This document shows, one piece after another, positions 35,244 through 46,959 of a stretch of 64,000 nucleotides of DNA (position 1 is the first letter of the stretch; each line of letters starts with the position of its first letter). Origin of the DNA: Myxocyprinus asiaticus (lineage: Eukaryota > Chordata > Actinopteri > Cypriniformes > Catostomidae); assembly GCF_019703515.2 (NCBI RefSeq), contig NC_059388.1, forward strand, positions 5,483,979 through 5,547,978, read 5' to 3'. The notes under the pieces were generated by a model. That model had not been told where the DNA came from and made no database searches. It saw only the letters and a list, made by a program, of their open reading frames with translations. The position numbers and the translations under genes were made by a program.

Positions 35244-36163
35244 AGTTCCGTGTGCCATTAATAACGCTCCTCAAGTGAGGTGCACATAAAAATGCACATT
35301 TTACAAGAATATTACAATAAATACAGTAGTTCAGTTTTCATTAGATGCAGGCCCCCACAATATTTAGATTAGTGGTGGACCAAGATGTTTTTTCAATTGT
35401 TGATTCCTTGGTTAATAATTTAATAGATTTAGTCCCCCCAATCCAGAATATATGTGCTTACTTCTTTTATTAGACTGAAATAGTTTTATAGCTTCTTTTT
35501 TTTAATATTGAATGAAATACTGTATATTTACTGTCAACATTTTTCTTGACACATCTGCCATTTTAGATTTTTTTCTTCTCTGAGCTCGTCACAATTACGC
35601 AATTGTCTTCTTTGTGAAGGTTGCATGCAATGCTGCCTTAGACTTTGGTCAAAATGACATATCTTAGAAGGCAACATAATTCAGCTGCCTACTGTTTGGT
35701 ACAGCCTTCGTGTCTGGAGTGCTTATGATGCCTAAAAATGCTATCCAGGTAGGCAGCTCACTAAGGTTTGGAACAGAGCTACTGTTTCCTGAATTTGTGA
35801 CTTGGATAAACTTGTTCACCCTAGATTTATTTTTAAATATATTTATTTTTTCCCTCTATTTATATTTATATATTGTCATTTTCTGTTATCTTAGACTATG
35901 AAAGGCAGAACTTGTTGCTATTTGTATGTAGGCTGTATTATAGATAATTATGATAATACCATACCATCATAGCAGTTAACAAATGAAATGCATATAAGAT
36001 TATTACTAAAATGTGATAAAATGTTTATGACAAGTTTACAAAACAACTAACAGTCAAATAAAATAAAATAAATTACTTCAAGCAAGAGTATTCAAATTCT
36101 CCATTGTCAGGTACTATATTAATTTGAGTTTAAATGGTAAATGAAATAAAATCTTTATATATA
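34826..36163. other. Intron with simple repeats and repeat fragments
   Basis: (AT)n then poly-T at 34,930-34,990 and a 36-base A-run at 35,204-35,239. Two stretches (35,100-35,200 and 35,620-35,790) share CTACCTAAGCAGC / GGTAGGCAGCTCACTAAGG motifs in opposite orientation, perhaps the ends of a decayed inverted-repeat element. Frames across the homopolymers are artefacts. Confidence 0.45.
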
Positions 36164-36668
36164 CACTACCGGTCAAAAGTTTTGAAACACTTGACTGAAA
36201 TGTTTCTCACGATCTTAAAAATCTTTTGATCTGAAGGCGTATGCTTAAATGTTTGAAATTAGTTTTGCAGACAAAAATATAATTGTGCCACCATATTAAT
36301 TTATTTCATTATAAAAAATACAAAATAAAAAAAAAGTTTTTGAAATGATGACTTGGACCAAATAATAAAGAAAAGCAGCCAATAAGTGCCCAACATAGAT
36401 GGGAACTCCTTCAATACTGTTTAAAAAGCATCCCAGGGTGATACCTCAAGAAGTTGGTTGAGAAAATGTCAAGAGAATATGTTTTCAAATATAACACAGT
36501 TTTGATTTATTTTGGATTTTGTTTAGTCACAACATAATTCCCATATTTCCTTTTATGTTATTCCATAGTTTTTATGACTTTACTATTATTCTAAAATGTG
36601 AAAAAAAAATTATAATAAAATAATATAATAAAGAATGAGTAAGTGTTTCAAAATTTTGACCAGTAGTG
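36164..36668. mobile_element. Non-autonomous Tc1/mariner MITE (505 bp)
   Basis: CACTACCGGTCAAAAGTTTT at the left and its mirror AAAATTTTGACCAGTAGTG at the right, flanked by TA (36,162-36,163; 36,669-36,670). The interior is AT-rich with no coding frame. Confidence 0.88.
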
Positions 36669-36674
36669 TATATA

Positions 36675-38259
36675 CAGGTGCATCTCAATAAATTAGAATG
36701 TCGTGGAAAAGTTCATTTATTTCAGTAATTCAACTCAAATTGTGAAACTCGTGTATTAAATAAATTCAGTGCACACAGACTGAAGTAGTTTAAGTCTTTG
36801 GTTCTTTTAATTGTGATGATTTTGGCTCACATTTAACAAAAACCCACCAATTCACTATCTCAACAAATTAGAATACATCACAAGACCAATAAAAAAAAAC
36901 ATTTTTAGTGAATTGTTGGCCTTCTGGAAAGTATGTTCATTTACTGTATATGTACTCAATACTTGGTAGGGGCTCCTTTTGCTTTAATTACTGCCTCAAT
37001 TTGGCGTGGCATGGAGGTGATCAGTTTGTGGCACTGCTGAGGTGGTATGGAAGCCCAGGTTTCTTTGACAGTGGCCTTCAGCTCATCTGCATTTTTTGGT
37101 CTCTTGTTTCTCATTGTCCTCTTGACAATACCCCATAGATTCTCTATGGGGTTCAGGTCTGGTGAGTTTGCTGGCCAGTCAAGCACACCAACACCATGGT
37201 CATTTAACCAACTTTTGGTGCTTTTGGCAGTGTGGGTAGGTGCCAAATCCTGCTGGAAAATGAAATCAGCATCTTTAAAAAGCTGGTCAGCAGAAGGAAG
37301 CATGAAGTGCTCCAAAATTTCTTGGTAAACGGGTGCAGTGACTTTGGTTTTCAAAAAACACAATGGACCAACACCAGCAGATGACATTGCACCCCAAATC
37401 ATCACAGACTGTGGAAACTTAACACTGGACTTCAAGCAACTTGGGCTATGAGCTTCTCCACCCTTCCTCCAGACTCTAGGACCTTGGTTTCCAAATGAAA
37501 TACAAAACTTGCTCTCATCTGAAAAGAGGACTTTGGACCACTGGGCAACAGTCCAGTTCTTCTTCTCCTTAGCCCAGGTAAGACGCCTCTGACGTTGTCT
37601 GTGGTTCAGGAGTGGCTTAACAAGAGGAATACGACAACTGTAGCCAAATTCCTTGACACGTCTGTGTGTGGTGGCTCTTGATGCCTTGACCCCAGCCTCA
37701 GTCCATTCCTTGTGAAGTTCACCCAAATTCTTGAATTGATTTTGCTTGACAATCCTCATAAGGCTGCGGTTCTCTCGGTTGGTTGTGCAACTTTTTCTTC
37801 CACACTTTTTCCTTCCACTCAACTTTCTGTTAACATGCTTGGATACAGCACTCTGTGAACAGCCAGCTTCTTTGCCAATTAATGTTTGTGGCTTACCCTC
37901 CTTGTGAAGGGTGTCAATTATTGTCTTCTGGACAACTGTCAGATCAGCAGTCTTCCCCATGATTGTGTAGCCTAGTGAACCAAACTGAGAGACCATTTTG
38001 AAGGCTCAGGAAACCTTTGCAGGTGTTTTGAGTTGATTAGCTGATTGGCATGTCACCATATTCTAATTTTTTGAGATAGTGAATTGGTGGGTTTTTGTTA
38101 AATGTGAGCCAAAATCATCACAATTAAAAGAACCAAAGACTTAAACTACTTCAGTCTGTGTGCATTGAATTGATTTAATACACGAGTTTCACAATTTGAG
38201 TTGAATTACTGAAATAAATGAACTTTTCCACGACATTCTAATTTATTGAGATGCACCTG
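36675..38259 (-). mobile_element. Tc1-like transposon with about 200-bp inverted repeats and open transposase
   Basis: 1,585 bp, starting after TA with CAGGTGCATCTCAATAAATT and ending with its mirror. Each terminal repeat is about 200 bp and nearly identical to the other (CACTATCTCAA(C/A)AAATTAGAAT at the inner side). The right-flank TA has become TG. The long-TIR form and sequence resemble the zebrafish ZB/Tzf type (from memory). Sense orientation matches the host gene. Confidence 0.93.
36956..37996 (-). CDS. Tc1-like DD34E transposase, uninterrupted
   Basis: 346 codons with no stop. MVSQFGSLG comes first, but Met-13 (MGKTADLTVVQKTIID) is the more usual Tc1 start. An N-terminal helix-turn-helix (KEAGCSQSAVSKHVNRKL) and a second one (TTHRRVKEFGYSCR) bind the terminal repeats. 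Catalytic residues lie in VLFSDESKF, FQQDLAPTHTAKS and NPIENLWGIVKR, with exactly 34 residues between the second Asp and the Glu. A basic GRKKCGRKS stretch lies between the DNA-binding subdomains. Ends normally at KAKGAPTKY. This is the only transposase in the window that could still be functional. Confidence 0.93.
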   Translation of the reverse strand: MVSQFGSLGYTIMGKTADLTVVQKTIIDTLHKEGKPQTLIGKEAGCSQSAVSKHVNRKLSGRKKCGRKSCTTNRENRSLMRIVKQNQFKNLGELHKEWTEAGVKASRATTHRRVKEFGYSCRIPLVKPLLNHRQRQRRLTWAKEKKNWTVAQWSKVLFSDESKFCISFGNQGPRVWRKGGEAHSPSCLKSSVKFPQSVMIWGAMSSAGVGPLCFLKTKVTAPVYQEILEHFMLPSADQLFKDADFIFQQDLAPTHTAKSTKSWLNDHGVGVLDWPANSPDLNPIENLWGIVKRTMRNKRPKNADELKATVKETWASIPPQQCHKLITSMPRQIEAVIKAKGAPTKY

Positions 38260-38277
38260 TGTATATATATATATATA

Positions 38278-38818
38278 CAGTACTGTGCAAAAGTTTTAGG
38301 CACTTGTGAGAAATGTTGCATAGTGAGGATGTCTTCAAATATTATGCCATAAATAGTTTTCATTTATCAATTAACATCATACAAAGTCCAGTAAACATAT
38401 AAAAGCTATATCAATATTTGATGTGGCCACCTTTGCTTTTAAAACAGCCCCAATTCTCCTAGGTACACCTGGACACAGTTTTTCTTGGTTGTTGGCAGAT
38501 AAGATGTACCAAGCTTCTTGGAGAATTCACCACAGTTCTTCTATATATTTAGGCTGTCTCAATTGCTTCTGTCTCTTCATGTAATCACAGACTGACTCGA
38601 TGTTCAGTGGGGGGCTCTGTGGGGGCAATGCCATCTCTTGCAGAGTACCCTGTTCTTCTATTCTAATCTTTTCTATTTGCAAAAGTAATGTTTGGGAATC
38701 TAAAATGTATTTTTACTGACATTCTAATGACACTTTAAAGCTGAAGGTATAAATAACCATCTTAATACAAATGTTTTTGTGAAACATCTTAAGTACCTAA
38801 AAATTTTGCACAGTACAG
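38278..38818. mobile_element. Tc1-like non-autonomous element (CAGTACTGTGCAAAAG ends)
   Basis: CAGTACTGTGCAAAAGTTTT at the left, mirrored AAAATTTTGCACAGTAC at the right. The interior (GATGTGGCCACCTTTGCTTT; GGGGGGCTCTGTGGGGGCAA) is antisense transposase debris with most of the gene deleted. Confidence 0.8.
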
Positions 38819-38822
38819 TTTA

Positions 38823-39829
38823 CACTGGCGGCCAAAAGTCCTAGCTGTCAGTTTGTTCAGATACTCAGGTGACATTTCACCCCACGCTTCCTGTAGCACT
38901 TGCTATAGATGTGGCTGTCTTGTTGGGTACTTCTCACACACCTTACAGTCTAGCTGATCCCACAAAAGTTCAATGGGCTTAAGATCCATAACACTCTTTT
39001 CCAATTATCTGTTGTCCAATGTCTGTGTTTCTTTGCACACTCTAACCTTTTATTTTTGTTTTTCTGTTTCAAAAGTGGCATTTTCTTTGCTGTTCTTCCC
39101 ATAAGGCCTGCACCCCTGAGCCTTCTCTTTACTGTTGTACATGAAACTGGTGTTGAGTGGGTAGAATTCAATGAAGCTGTCAGCTGAGGAAATGTGAGGC
39201 ATCTATTTCTCAAACTAGAGACTCTGAAGTACTTATCCTCTTGTTTAGTTGTACATCTGGCCTTCCACATCTCTTTCTGTCCTTGTTAGAGCCAGTTGTC
39301 CTTTGACTTTGAAGACTATATTGTACACCTTTGTATGAAATCTTTAGTTTTTTGGCAGTTTCAAGCATTGTATAGCCTTCATTCCTTAAAACAATGATTG
39401 ACTGATGAGTTTCTAGAGAAAGCTGTTTCTTTTTTGCCATTTTCGACCTAATATTGACCTTAAGACATGCCATTCTATTGCATACTGTGGCAATTCTAAA
39501 ACAAACACAAATACAATGTTAAGCTTCATTTAACGAACCAAATAGCTTTCAACTGTGTTCGATATAATGACAAGTGAATTTTTACTACCAAATTAGCAAT
39601 TTTGCATGATTACTCAAAGATAAGGTGTTGGAGTGTTGGCTGATGGAAATGGGGCCTGTTCAGATTTGATCAAAAATGACTTTTTTCAAATAGTGATGGT
39701 GCTGTTTTTTACATCAGTAATGTCCTGACTATACTTTGTGATCAGTTGAATGCCAGTTTGGTAAATGAAAGTACCAATTTCCATTTGAAACTTCAAAATC
39801 TGTACATTATTCCAAACATTTGGCCGCCA

Positions 39830-39830
<1 letters not shown>
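38823..39830 (-). mobile_element. Internally deleted Tc1-like element, copy A
   Basis: Termini CACTGGCGGCCAAAAG and TTTGGCCGCCAG, next to TA. Minus-strand transposase pieces: MAKKKQLSLETHQSIIVLRN (39,438 downward) with KKLKISYKGVQYSLQ, then 39,270-38,950 ending HRHWTTDNWKRVLW joined directly to LSPLNFCG-type sequence. The two catalytic Asp regions are missing; the Glu region remains. Same junction as the copy at 50,265. It lacks about 170 bp at its left side compared with that copy. Confidence 0.88.

Positions 39831-39831
<1 letters not shown>

Positions 39832-39872
<41 letters not shown>
39832..39872. repeat. (TA)n microsatellite between two Tc1 elements
   Basis: About 20 TA units linking the ends of adjacent elements, each of which inserts at TA. 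Confidence 0.9.
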
Positions 39873-39876
<4 letters not shown>

Positions 39877-41343
39877 CAGCAAAAAAAGAAACGTCCTCTC
39901 ACTTTCAGTTGCTTTAATTTCAATGCAAACTTAACATGTGTAAATATTTGTATGAACATAAAAAGATTCAAGAACTAAGACATAAACTAAACAAGTTTCA
40001 CAGACATGTGACTAACAGAAATGGAATAATGTGTCAAAAGTAACAGTCAGTATCTGGTGTGGCCACCAGCTGCATTAAGTACTGCAGTGCATCTCCTCCT
40101 CATGGACTGCACCAGATTTGCCAGTTCTTGCTTTAAGATGTTACCCCACTCTTCCACCAAGGCACTTGCAAGTTCCCTGACATTTCTGGGTGGAGTGGCC
40201 CTAGCCCTCACCCCCCGAGCCAACAGGTCCCAGACGTGCTCAATGGGATTGAGATCCGGCCTCTTCGCTGGCCATGGCAGAACACTGACATTCCTGTCTT
40301 GCAGGAAATCACGCACAGAACGAGCAGTATGGCTGGTGGCATTGTCATGCTGGAGGGTCATGTCAGGTTGAGCCTGCAGAAAGGGTACCACATGAGGGAG
40401 GAGGATGTCTTCCCTGTAACGCGCAGCATTGAGATTGCCTGCAATAACAACAAGCTCAGTCCGATGATGCTGTGACACACCACCCCAGACCATGACAGAC
40501 CCTCCACCTCCAAATCGATCCCGCTCCAGAGTACAGGTCTCGGTGTAACACTCATTCCTTCGACGATAAACGCGAGTCCGACCAACACCCCTGGTGAGAC
40601 AAAACCACGACTCGTCAGTGAAGAGCACTTTTTACCAGTCCTGTCTGGTCCAGCGAAGGTGGGTTTGTGCCCATAGGCAACGTTGTTGCCGGTGATGTCT
40701 GGTAAGGACCTACCTTACAACAGGCCTACAAGTCCTCAGTCCAGCCTCTCTCAGCATACTGCGGATAGTCTGAGCACTGATGGAGGGATTGTGCATTCCT
40801 GGTGTAACTCAGGCAGTTGTTATTGCCATCCTGTCCCTGTCTCGCAGGTGTGATATTCAGATGTACCGATCCTTTGCAGGTGTTGTTACATGTTGTCTGC
40901 CACTGCGAGGACGATCAGCTGTCCTCCCTGTCTCCCTGTAGCGCTGTCTTAGGCGTCTCACAGTATGGACATTGCAATTTATTGCCCTGGCCACATCTGC
41001 AGTCCTCAAGCCTCCATGCAGCATGCCTAAGGCACGTTCATGCAGATGGGCATCTTTCTTTTGGTGTTTTTGGAGTCAGTAGAAAGGTCTCTTTAGTGTC
41101 CTAAGTTTTTATAACTGTGACCCTTAATTGCCTACCGTCTGTAAGCTGTTAGTGTCTTAATGATCGTTCCACAGGTGCATGTTCATTAATTGTTTATGGT
41201 TCATTGTGCAAGCATGGAAAACATTGATTAAACCCTTTAAAATAAAGATCTGTAAAGTTATTTGTATTTTTACAAAATTATCTTTAAAATACAGAGTCCT
41301 GAAAAAGGGACACTGTATATTCTATACAGTTATATACTGAGTT
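39873..41343 (-). mobile_element. Tc1-like transposon (AACTCAGCAAAAAAAG ends)
   Basis: Left end AACTCAGCAAAAAAAGAAAC; right end CCTGAAAAAGGGAC followed by a 23-base AT-rich change and then CTGAGTTTA. So the right terminal repeat is altered at the base-pairs that normally mirror GTTTCTTTTTTTG. About 80 bp from the IQSEC3-like 93-nt exon. Confidence 0.86.
40047..41050 (-). pseudogene. Tc1-like transposase, catalytic part open, N-terminus broken
   Basis: 40,628-40,047 is open: LFTDESWFCLT (first Asp), LQHDNATSHTARSV (second Asp), NPIEHVWDLLARGV (Glu; 34 residues apart), ending NAAGGHTRY. Upstream, an in-frame stop just before KVLFTDES-type sequence and several breaks up to about 41,050 remove the DNA-binding region. 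Confidence 0.9.
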
Positions 41344-41421
41344 TATATTCTAAACAGATGCAGAATGTTAAGAATATGAATAACAACAGCTAAATATGTG
41401 TGATTGTGTGCTGTAAAGTAC

Positions 41422-41514
41422 CTGAAGGAGAACCTTGCCTGCCCCTCAACTCAAGTTGTGTCCCGTTGTTCTTAATGAAGTGAGTTTTGGCTCCCTGCTG
41501 CTTCTCCAACTCCC
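41422..41514 (-). CDS. iqsec3: IQSEC3-like exon: linker after the PH domain
   Basis: 93-nt exon, acceptor GTGTTTATAG, donor TTCAG|GTACTT, phase 1 at both ends. The first two bases complete the Trp codon of RIEWELEKQQG, so the exon reads WELEKQQGAKTHFIKNNG and then a polar stretch ending GRQGSPS. RIExELEKQ is the conserved continuation of the PH helix in the IQSEC family, and GSP(S/T) precedes the tail in IQSEC3. The exact phase match to the exon 7.6 kb upstream makes chance unlikely. The nearest transposon ends at 41,343, about 80 bp past the donor. Confidence 0.88.
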
Positions 41515-42640
41515 CTATAAACACACATACACAGCGAGAGAGAAAAACAGAAAGATATGATGCCACAAATTCTCAAACATACACACTTCAAACAGACAGA
41601 CAGAAAAACACATACAAGTACACTCTCTAAAAGGCTCATGAACACACATAGCAACACACAAAATGCCACCAAATTCCATGTTCACATCCTCAAGACGTCC
41701 TCCTCCTCACAACAGAGCTCCAAATCACCATCCTTACACCCAGGACTTAATGATAATTGCCTGTCATTCCTAATCATGCCACAAAATAGGTTTTTCCTCT
41801 TGCGAGAAAATTGTAAGACGGCTCTGTGTGAACATTAGGACTCTTTAAAGGGAAAAAGACTAGAAAGGACTATGTTAGATAAAACCTGTTCTGCACAAAG
41901 AATTTCTAACAACCAATCATCCAGTTACTAAACCCAAGTATGGTACCTAATTAAACACTTTTATTGCTGTAGTAAATCGGAGGATAAAAATGTCGTCTTG
42001 TCTTTTTTCAAAGACCTGAGAATGGACTAGGCATGTAGACATTATTGTAAAGCAAGAAAGGGCAGTGTGGAGGAGAACTTCATAAATTAAACCTGTACAT
42101 TCATTTGCATTTATGAAAACTTGTTTACATTTTTTTTTTTTTTTTTTTTTTTTTTGTAAACAGATTACAAACAAAAAATGAATCTTTGTATTCATGTTGG
42201 TTTCATACATTTCTGGACACATTTTAGACAATTTTCTACAAAAGCTTTGATTTAATGACTCTAGAGATGTCAACTGGTGTAACCATAAAGTATAAAGTGA
42301 GTGTCTTAATCTTCTAAGTCATTCTTTTCAAAAAAGCATTATTCACAAATATCATGAATTATTGAATCATGAATATCATGAATGTTTCTTTATTTTCTTC
42401 ATTAAGGTTAACATTTCATATTTGAATTGAACTAAACTTGCCATGTAATAAAAAGGTCAAATGATCTGATATTTTAAAGAGACTCACTATACAGTTATGA
42501 GGGTCTACAGAGGTCCTCTCTGTTATGTCATTTCCTGTTTTATGGTTTTATTGTCACATGATAACTAAATGGCTTCCTGTATGTTGGTAACACTACACTG
42601 ACTTTGATTTGGTGGACAAAAGTTTTCTTTGATTATACTG
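41515..42640. other. Intron, poly-T and plain sequence
   Basis: A 27-base T-run at 42,129-42,155. Nothing else recognised; frames through it are artefacts. Confidence 0.5.
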
Positions 42641-42654
42641 TATATATGAGGTTC

Positions 42655-42900
42655 ACAACAGAACTATTTCCCAGTAATGGCAGATATTTCGCAAAGGTTC
42701 GCCATAAAACTGTCTGCCAGTAGTGGCAGATATCTGCAGAATGTGCACAACAAAACTGTCCAGTAATGGAAGATATTTGCCAAATGTTCGCAAAATAACC
42801 GTTTGCCAGTAGTGGCAGATATTTCCTGAAGGTTCACAACAGAACGGTGGCAAATATTTGCAAAATATTTGCCAAAAAACTGTTTGCCAGCTGTCCACTG
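42655..42900. repeat. Diverged minisatellite, about 60-bp units
   Basis: Four imperfect units built on CAGTA(A/G)TGGCAGATATTT, then TTCGC/TGCAC, then CATAAAACTGT / CAACAAAACTGT. Units differ by substitutions and short gaps. The minus-strand frame through it shows the repeat as ICHYWQT-like blocks. Confidence 0.8.
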
Positions 42901-45309
42901 TAGCCAAAATGTGCTTGAAGTTCACCACTATGCATGGAATGCTGCACACTTTTGGGAGATATTTGCAGAAAACAGTTTTGCTTGCTGCACATTTGGTAGA
43001 AATAAACATGTTTTGTCTGCATATGTCTACAATATACAAAGACACTAAATGCAGGTAAAAATGTAAAAAAATCATTCACACTTGAATTTCAAGGGAGGAA
43101 AAGAGAGTTTCTTTTTTAAAAGAGAAAAACAGATGACAGCTCTCAGCTCGCCTGGAGGAAAAGATGAGAGAGAGAAGGATACAGCTGTATTCTTGAAAGA
43201 GCATAAATGTGCTTATCTCTCAGTTCCCAGTAAAACTGCTGACACAGATATACACACAGCACAATGCTTTCCAAAGTCCCTTACTCTCTCTATAACAGGG
43301 TGTAATGAACACCAACCAGCCTCAGCAAAATATGTGCTTTAATGTCCACTGGCACTCAGCCCTCTCTCTTTCTGTCTGTCTTCTTTTTTTTTTTCTCTTT
43401 CTCCCTCATGAAAATCTTAAAATGTGTTTCAAGAACTCTTTATTCCTCCTTCCTGGTCTTTCTTTCTTTATTACTTTGGAGGATATTTGAATGCCTGACT
43501 GCATTGTAATAAGGCTACATTCAATTTATTATGTACCAAACAAAACATCTCTGTGTGAGTCCTAAAGGACAGATGTACAGGGAGAGCAAACATATGCAAA
43601 TTGTCCATTGCTATGGCAATGCTGATTTGCTCTGCTCATTAGTTGATCAGCAGCACCTGTATTCAATCTTCCCTTCCTCTATATATTCTCTCCTTTGTTT
43701 TATCTTCCCTGTCGGATTGTTGTGTTTTGTTCTAGACTTGTTCTGATTCTTGTCCAGGTCCCCTGTTGGTTTGTTTTTAGTTTGTTTTGTCTTGCTTTGG
43801 TTTTGTTTTGTTCTTCCTTGTGAGTTTTGTTTTGTAGTTTGTTTTGTATTGCGTAAATAGAACACACTTGATAACACTGTGCTGGTGACCGTAAAATGGA
43901 AATGAGGGAGCAATACGGAAATCTACCGTATTGATAATTATTACATGAAACGCTGCAGTTGCAAGTACTGTTGGGTTGATTGTTTTTAGTGGTAATTGCT
44001 AGAGCACTATTACTATTAATTATACTTGGGATTGGGGTTTTGAACAACCCTCTAATCATAAGAATTAAACTTTGGCACACAACTCATCCCACTGTTTGTG
44101 TTTCAGACATTAATGATATCAGAAATCATGAGTCTTATTGAGTTGTGCTAAAAAAAAAATTGGACTCTGTTGGCCAAAATTAGAGGCAAAAGAAAAAAAA
44201 AAAGATATAAGCAACCATCTATCAGCCACTCATAACATATTAACAATATAGAATTACCCTGGCAGCCACCCATAAAACATTAGCAATCTAGCAATGCTGT
44301 GGCATGTTACCATTTATGACACTCAAGCATTGTGGTGATGAGTTCTGCACAGAGTGCAGAGTGTGCAGAGTGTACAAAGGCACGTTTTCTTCAGAAAATG
44401 TAAAAATCTAGTTTTATTTATTAGAAGTGTCACCCAGCATCTGGTTTACTGCAGTTGTCAACAACTGGGTTACTTCTGTTAACCCAGCAAATGGGCAGCT
44501 TTACTCTGTTACCATGGAAACACTGTCCAGGATTTAAGAGATGAATGCTGATTCAGATCACAAAGAAAAAGGGACCAAGTATAAAGATGCATAAATGTTA
44601 AGTCATATTCTATAATTTACACTTGCATATAATAATCACAAATGTGATGCAAATATTATTTCTGCAAAACTAGGCCAACACATTGCAAACATTTGGCCCT
44701 GACGTACAATATATACTTACTATACAGTGTGTTCTTGTGTTACTGTGGTGATAAGAAATCTCAATACTCAAGGGGGTGATAGAGTTACCTTCAAATGACT
44801 GTGCAATTAAAACAGATGTGTTATTATTCAGGTAGCTTGCTATAAATGTAACCAGTTTAACTAACTTGCTCAGCAAGATACTTTTCAAACTGTTGCTCTG
44901 TCATGAAAGTAGTTTCACAAGACAACACCAGTCATAGCACCCCTATAGTGTTATAGCTAAGAATGCAAAGGCCTACATCCATTGTGAATTGCATTTTGAT
45001 AAATTTTATAATGCAACAACATGTGAAATAGAGCTTGTGACCCTAAATGTAGCACATTCAGTGTAGCATGTTTACAGGTTACTTTTATAAATTATTCCAT
45101 TACAGATTACAAAATACATGCTGTAAAATGTCATTTATAATGTATTCTGTAAGATTACTTAAGGTCAGTAATGTAATCTAAAGACTTTGGATTACATCTT
45201 CAGCACTGGTAGATTTTTTCAATTGTTTTGACTATAAACAAGTAAATTAAGTAAGAAAATACACTTCACTGTAAACATACATTTGCTGACAAAAAACCGA
45301 AATAACATA
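42901..45309. other. Intron, mostly unrecognised
   Basis: 43,600-44,090 is rich in TTTTGTTTTG and could be a decayed LTR or low-complexity DNA. No opposite end or primer site found. Confidence 0.4.
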
Positions 45310-46103
45310 TGCAGTTTTGCTACTCAAGTAAATTTATCTTGTTTTTAGGATTTGTAGATATTTTTACAGAAAAACAATATTTAAATTCTCATTAAGAATA
45401 AAATTTTTGCAGTACATCTCTGCCCTAATATCAAAGGTCTTAGGGAAAAAAGTTATGATCTAAAGTGAATTTTCTTTATAGAATTAATTATATAATACAT
45501 TCATGCCTGCTAACATATGCATGTAAATGCTAGAAATAGCATTTTAGCTTAGCATAAAGCTAAATGTTCACATGACAATTTACAAAAGGTTGACTATTTT
45601 TGTTGCGCCAAACTTCAAAACCCCCACAGAGTGTACATAACGACATCGTTTTCTGATCATATGTTTATTATGTTCATAGAATGAGGCAGAAAATATATTA
45701 TTTGTATCTTTCTTTACGATGTTAAAGGCTATGTTGGTTAGCATTTCTTTTAAAAATACCCTAATTGCATAAAATAAAAAATAAAAAATAAAAAAACAAT
45801 TGGCATGGCATGTAATTGTGTATTTATTGCATTTATGTTTCATCTGTCAAAGCATTTCTAACTGTTTTTTAAGCTGTAGAAACATGATGTAACTATTCTA
45901 TTAAGCTCCCAAGGGAATGTTCCTCCACCTTTTCACTCACAACTGAGTGACAGCAAAGTAATCTCTTCAGTAATCAAAATACTTTTTGAATGTAACTGTA
46001 TTCTGATTACCAATTATTTAAATTGTAACTGTAGTGGAAATCAGTTACTAATATTTTGTATTTTAAATACATAATCCCATTACATGTACAGTATTCCGTT
46101 ACT
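45310..46103. repeat. Interspersed repeat, copy B (pair with 7,296-7,893)
   Basis: Colinear with copy A but about 200 bp longer in the middle (45,600-45,960). It ends at CCGTTACTCAGAG, directly before the LTR element. Confidence 0.75.
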
Positions 46104-46178
46104 CAGAGATGTTTTTGCTACCTGGAATTTTTACGGTATTCATTACTAATTATTTATCTGATGTTTTTATTCAAAGTG

Positions 46179-46891
46179 TGTCAGAATTCAGGTTTAGTAT
46201 GCCTGTGAATTGCTCTATTTGTCTTCGTATCTCTGTATTCCTCATTGTTGTTCAGTGCTGTGTTTGTTTAAAGGTGCCATATGCTGGCCGTGAGCAGGGG
46301 TTTCCTCACAGGGTTGATTGTTTAGGGCTGCTCTCCAATCAGCGGCACCTGTTCCTCATCTCCCTCATCATCCCTCTCCCTATTTAACCCCTTTGTGTTT
46401 CAGTCCTCTGCCAGATTGTCTTGTGTTGTAGCGCCAAGCAGTCCAGCCATTCTGAGCATTATTTTCAGTTCTGTCTGTGTTTTCTTGTCTTTTTGTTTTG
46501 TGTGTCTGTTCCCAGACAACACCTCCTCAACTGCCTCCAACCGACTCCCCTTTGCTGAGGTCTCCTTCCCTGATCTCCTGTTCTTCTGTCTAAAAGCCCA
46601 GCTCCTCTCTTCTTTGCTGGCTGACTCCCTCCTCACCCTGGGCTCTCACTTCAGTCTCCCTGGCCTTCGTTGTTTGCCTAGAAAAGTGGGGCTGCTAGCC
46701 TCCTTGCAGGTTCTTGCCGCTTCCTCCTCCCCCCCACCCACTACAACCTCTACTGGGTATTCCGCTCGGCCACCCATTCTGCCTGATCTGCTTTCTCTTT
46801 CCTTCACTCTTTCACTGCTTTAATTTGTCAATAAACTGACTGACACTGTACTCACCTGTTTGGGTCCTCTTTCCTTAACTAGTTCCTGGCA
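46179..46891 (+). repeat. 5' LTR (713 bp)
   Basis: TGTCAGAATTCAGG to AGTTCCTGGCA. Shares with the 3' LTR the AGCGGCAC(C/G)TGTTCCTCATC block and GTACTCACCTGTTTGGGTCC at its end. Followed by TTACAATCTGGTCAG. Confidence 0.9.
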
Positions 46892-46959
46892 TTACAATCT
46901 GGTCAGATCTGGGCACAGCCGTTACCCAGCAGGGAGCTCTTCATGGTCGCCATACGGAG

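Noticed and set aside
35014..35274. 86-codon minus frame with a poly-Phe stretch
   Set aside because: Created by a 36-base A-run; the rest shows no conservation pattern.
42655..42900. CRISPR-like array
   Set aside because: Units are adjacent and diverged with no distinct spacers, in vertebrate DNA; a minisatellite explains it.
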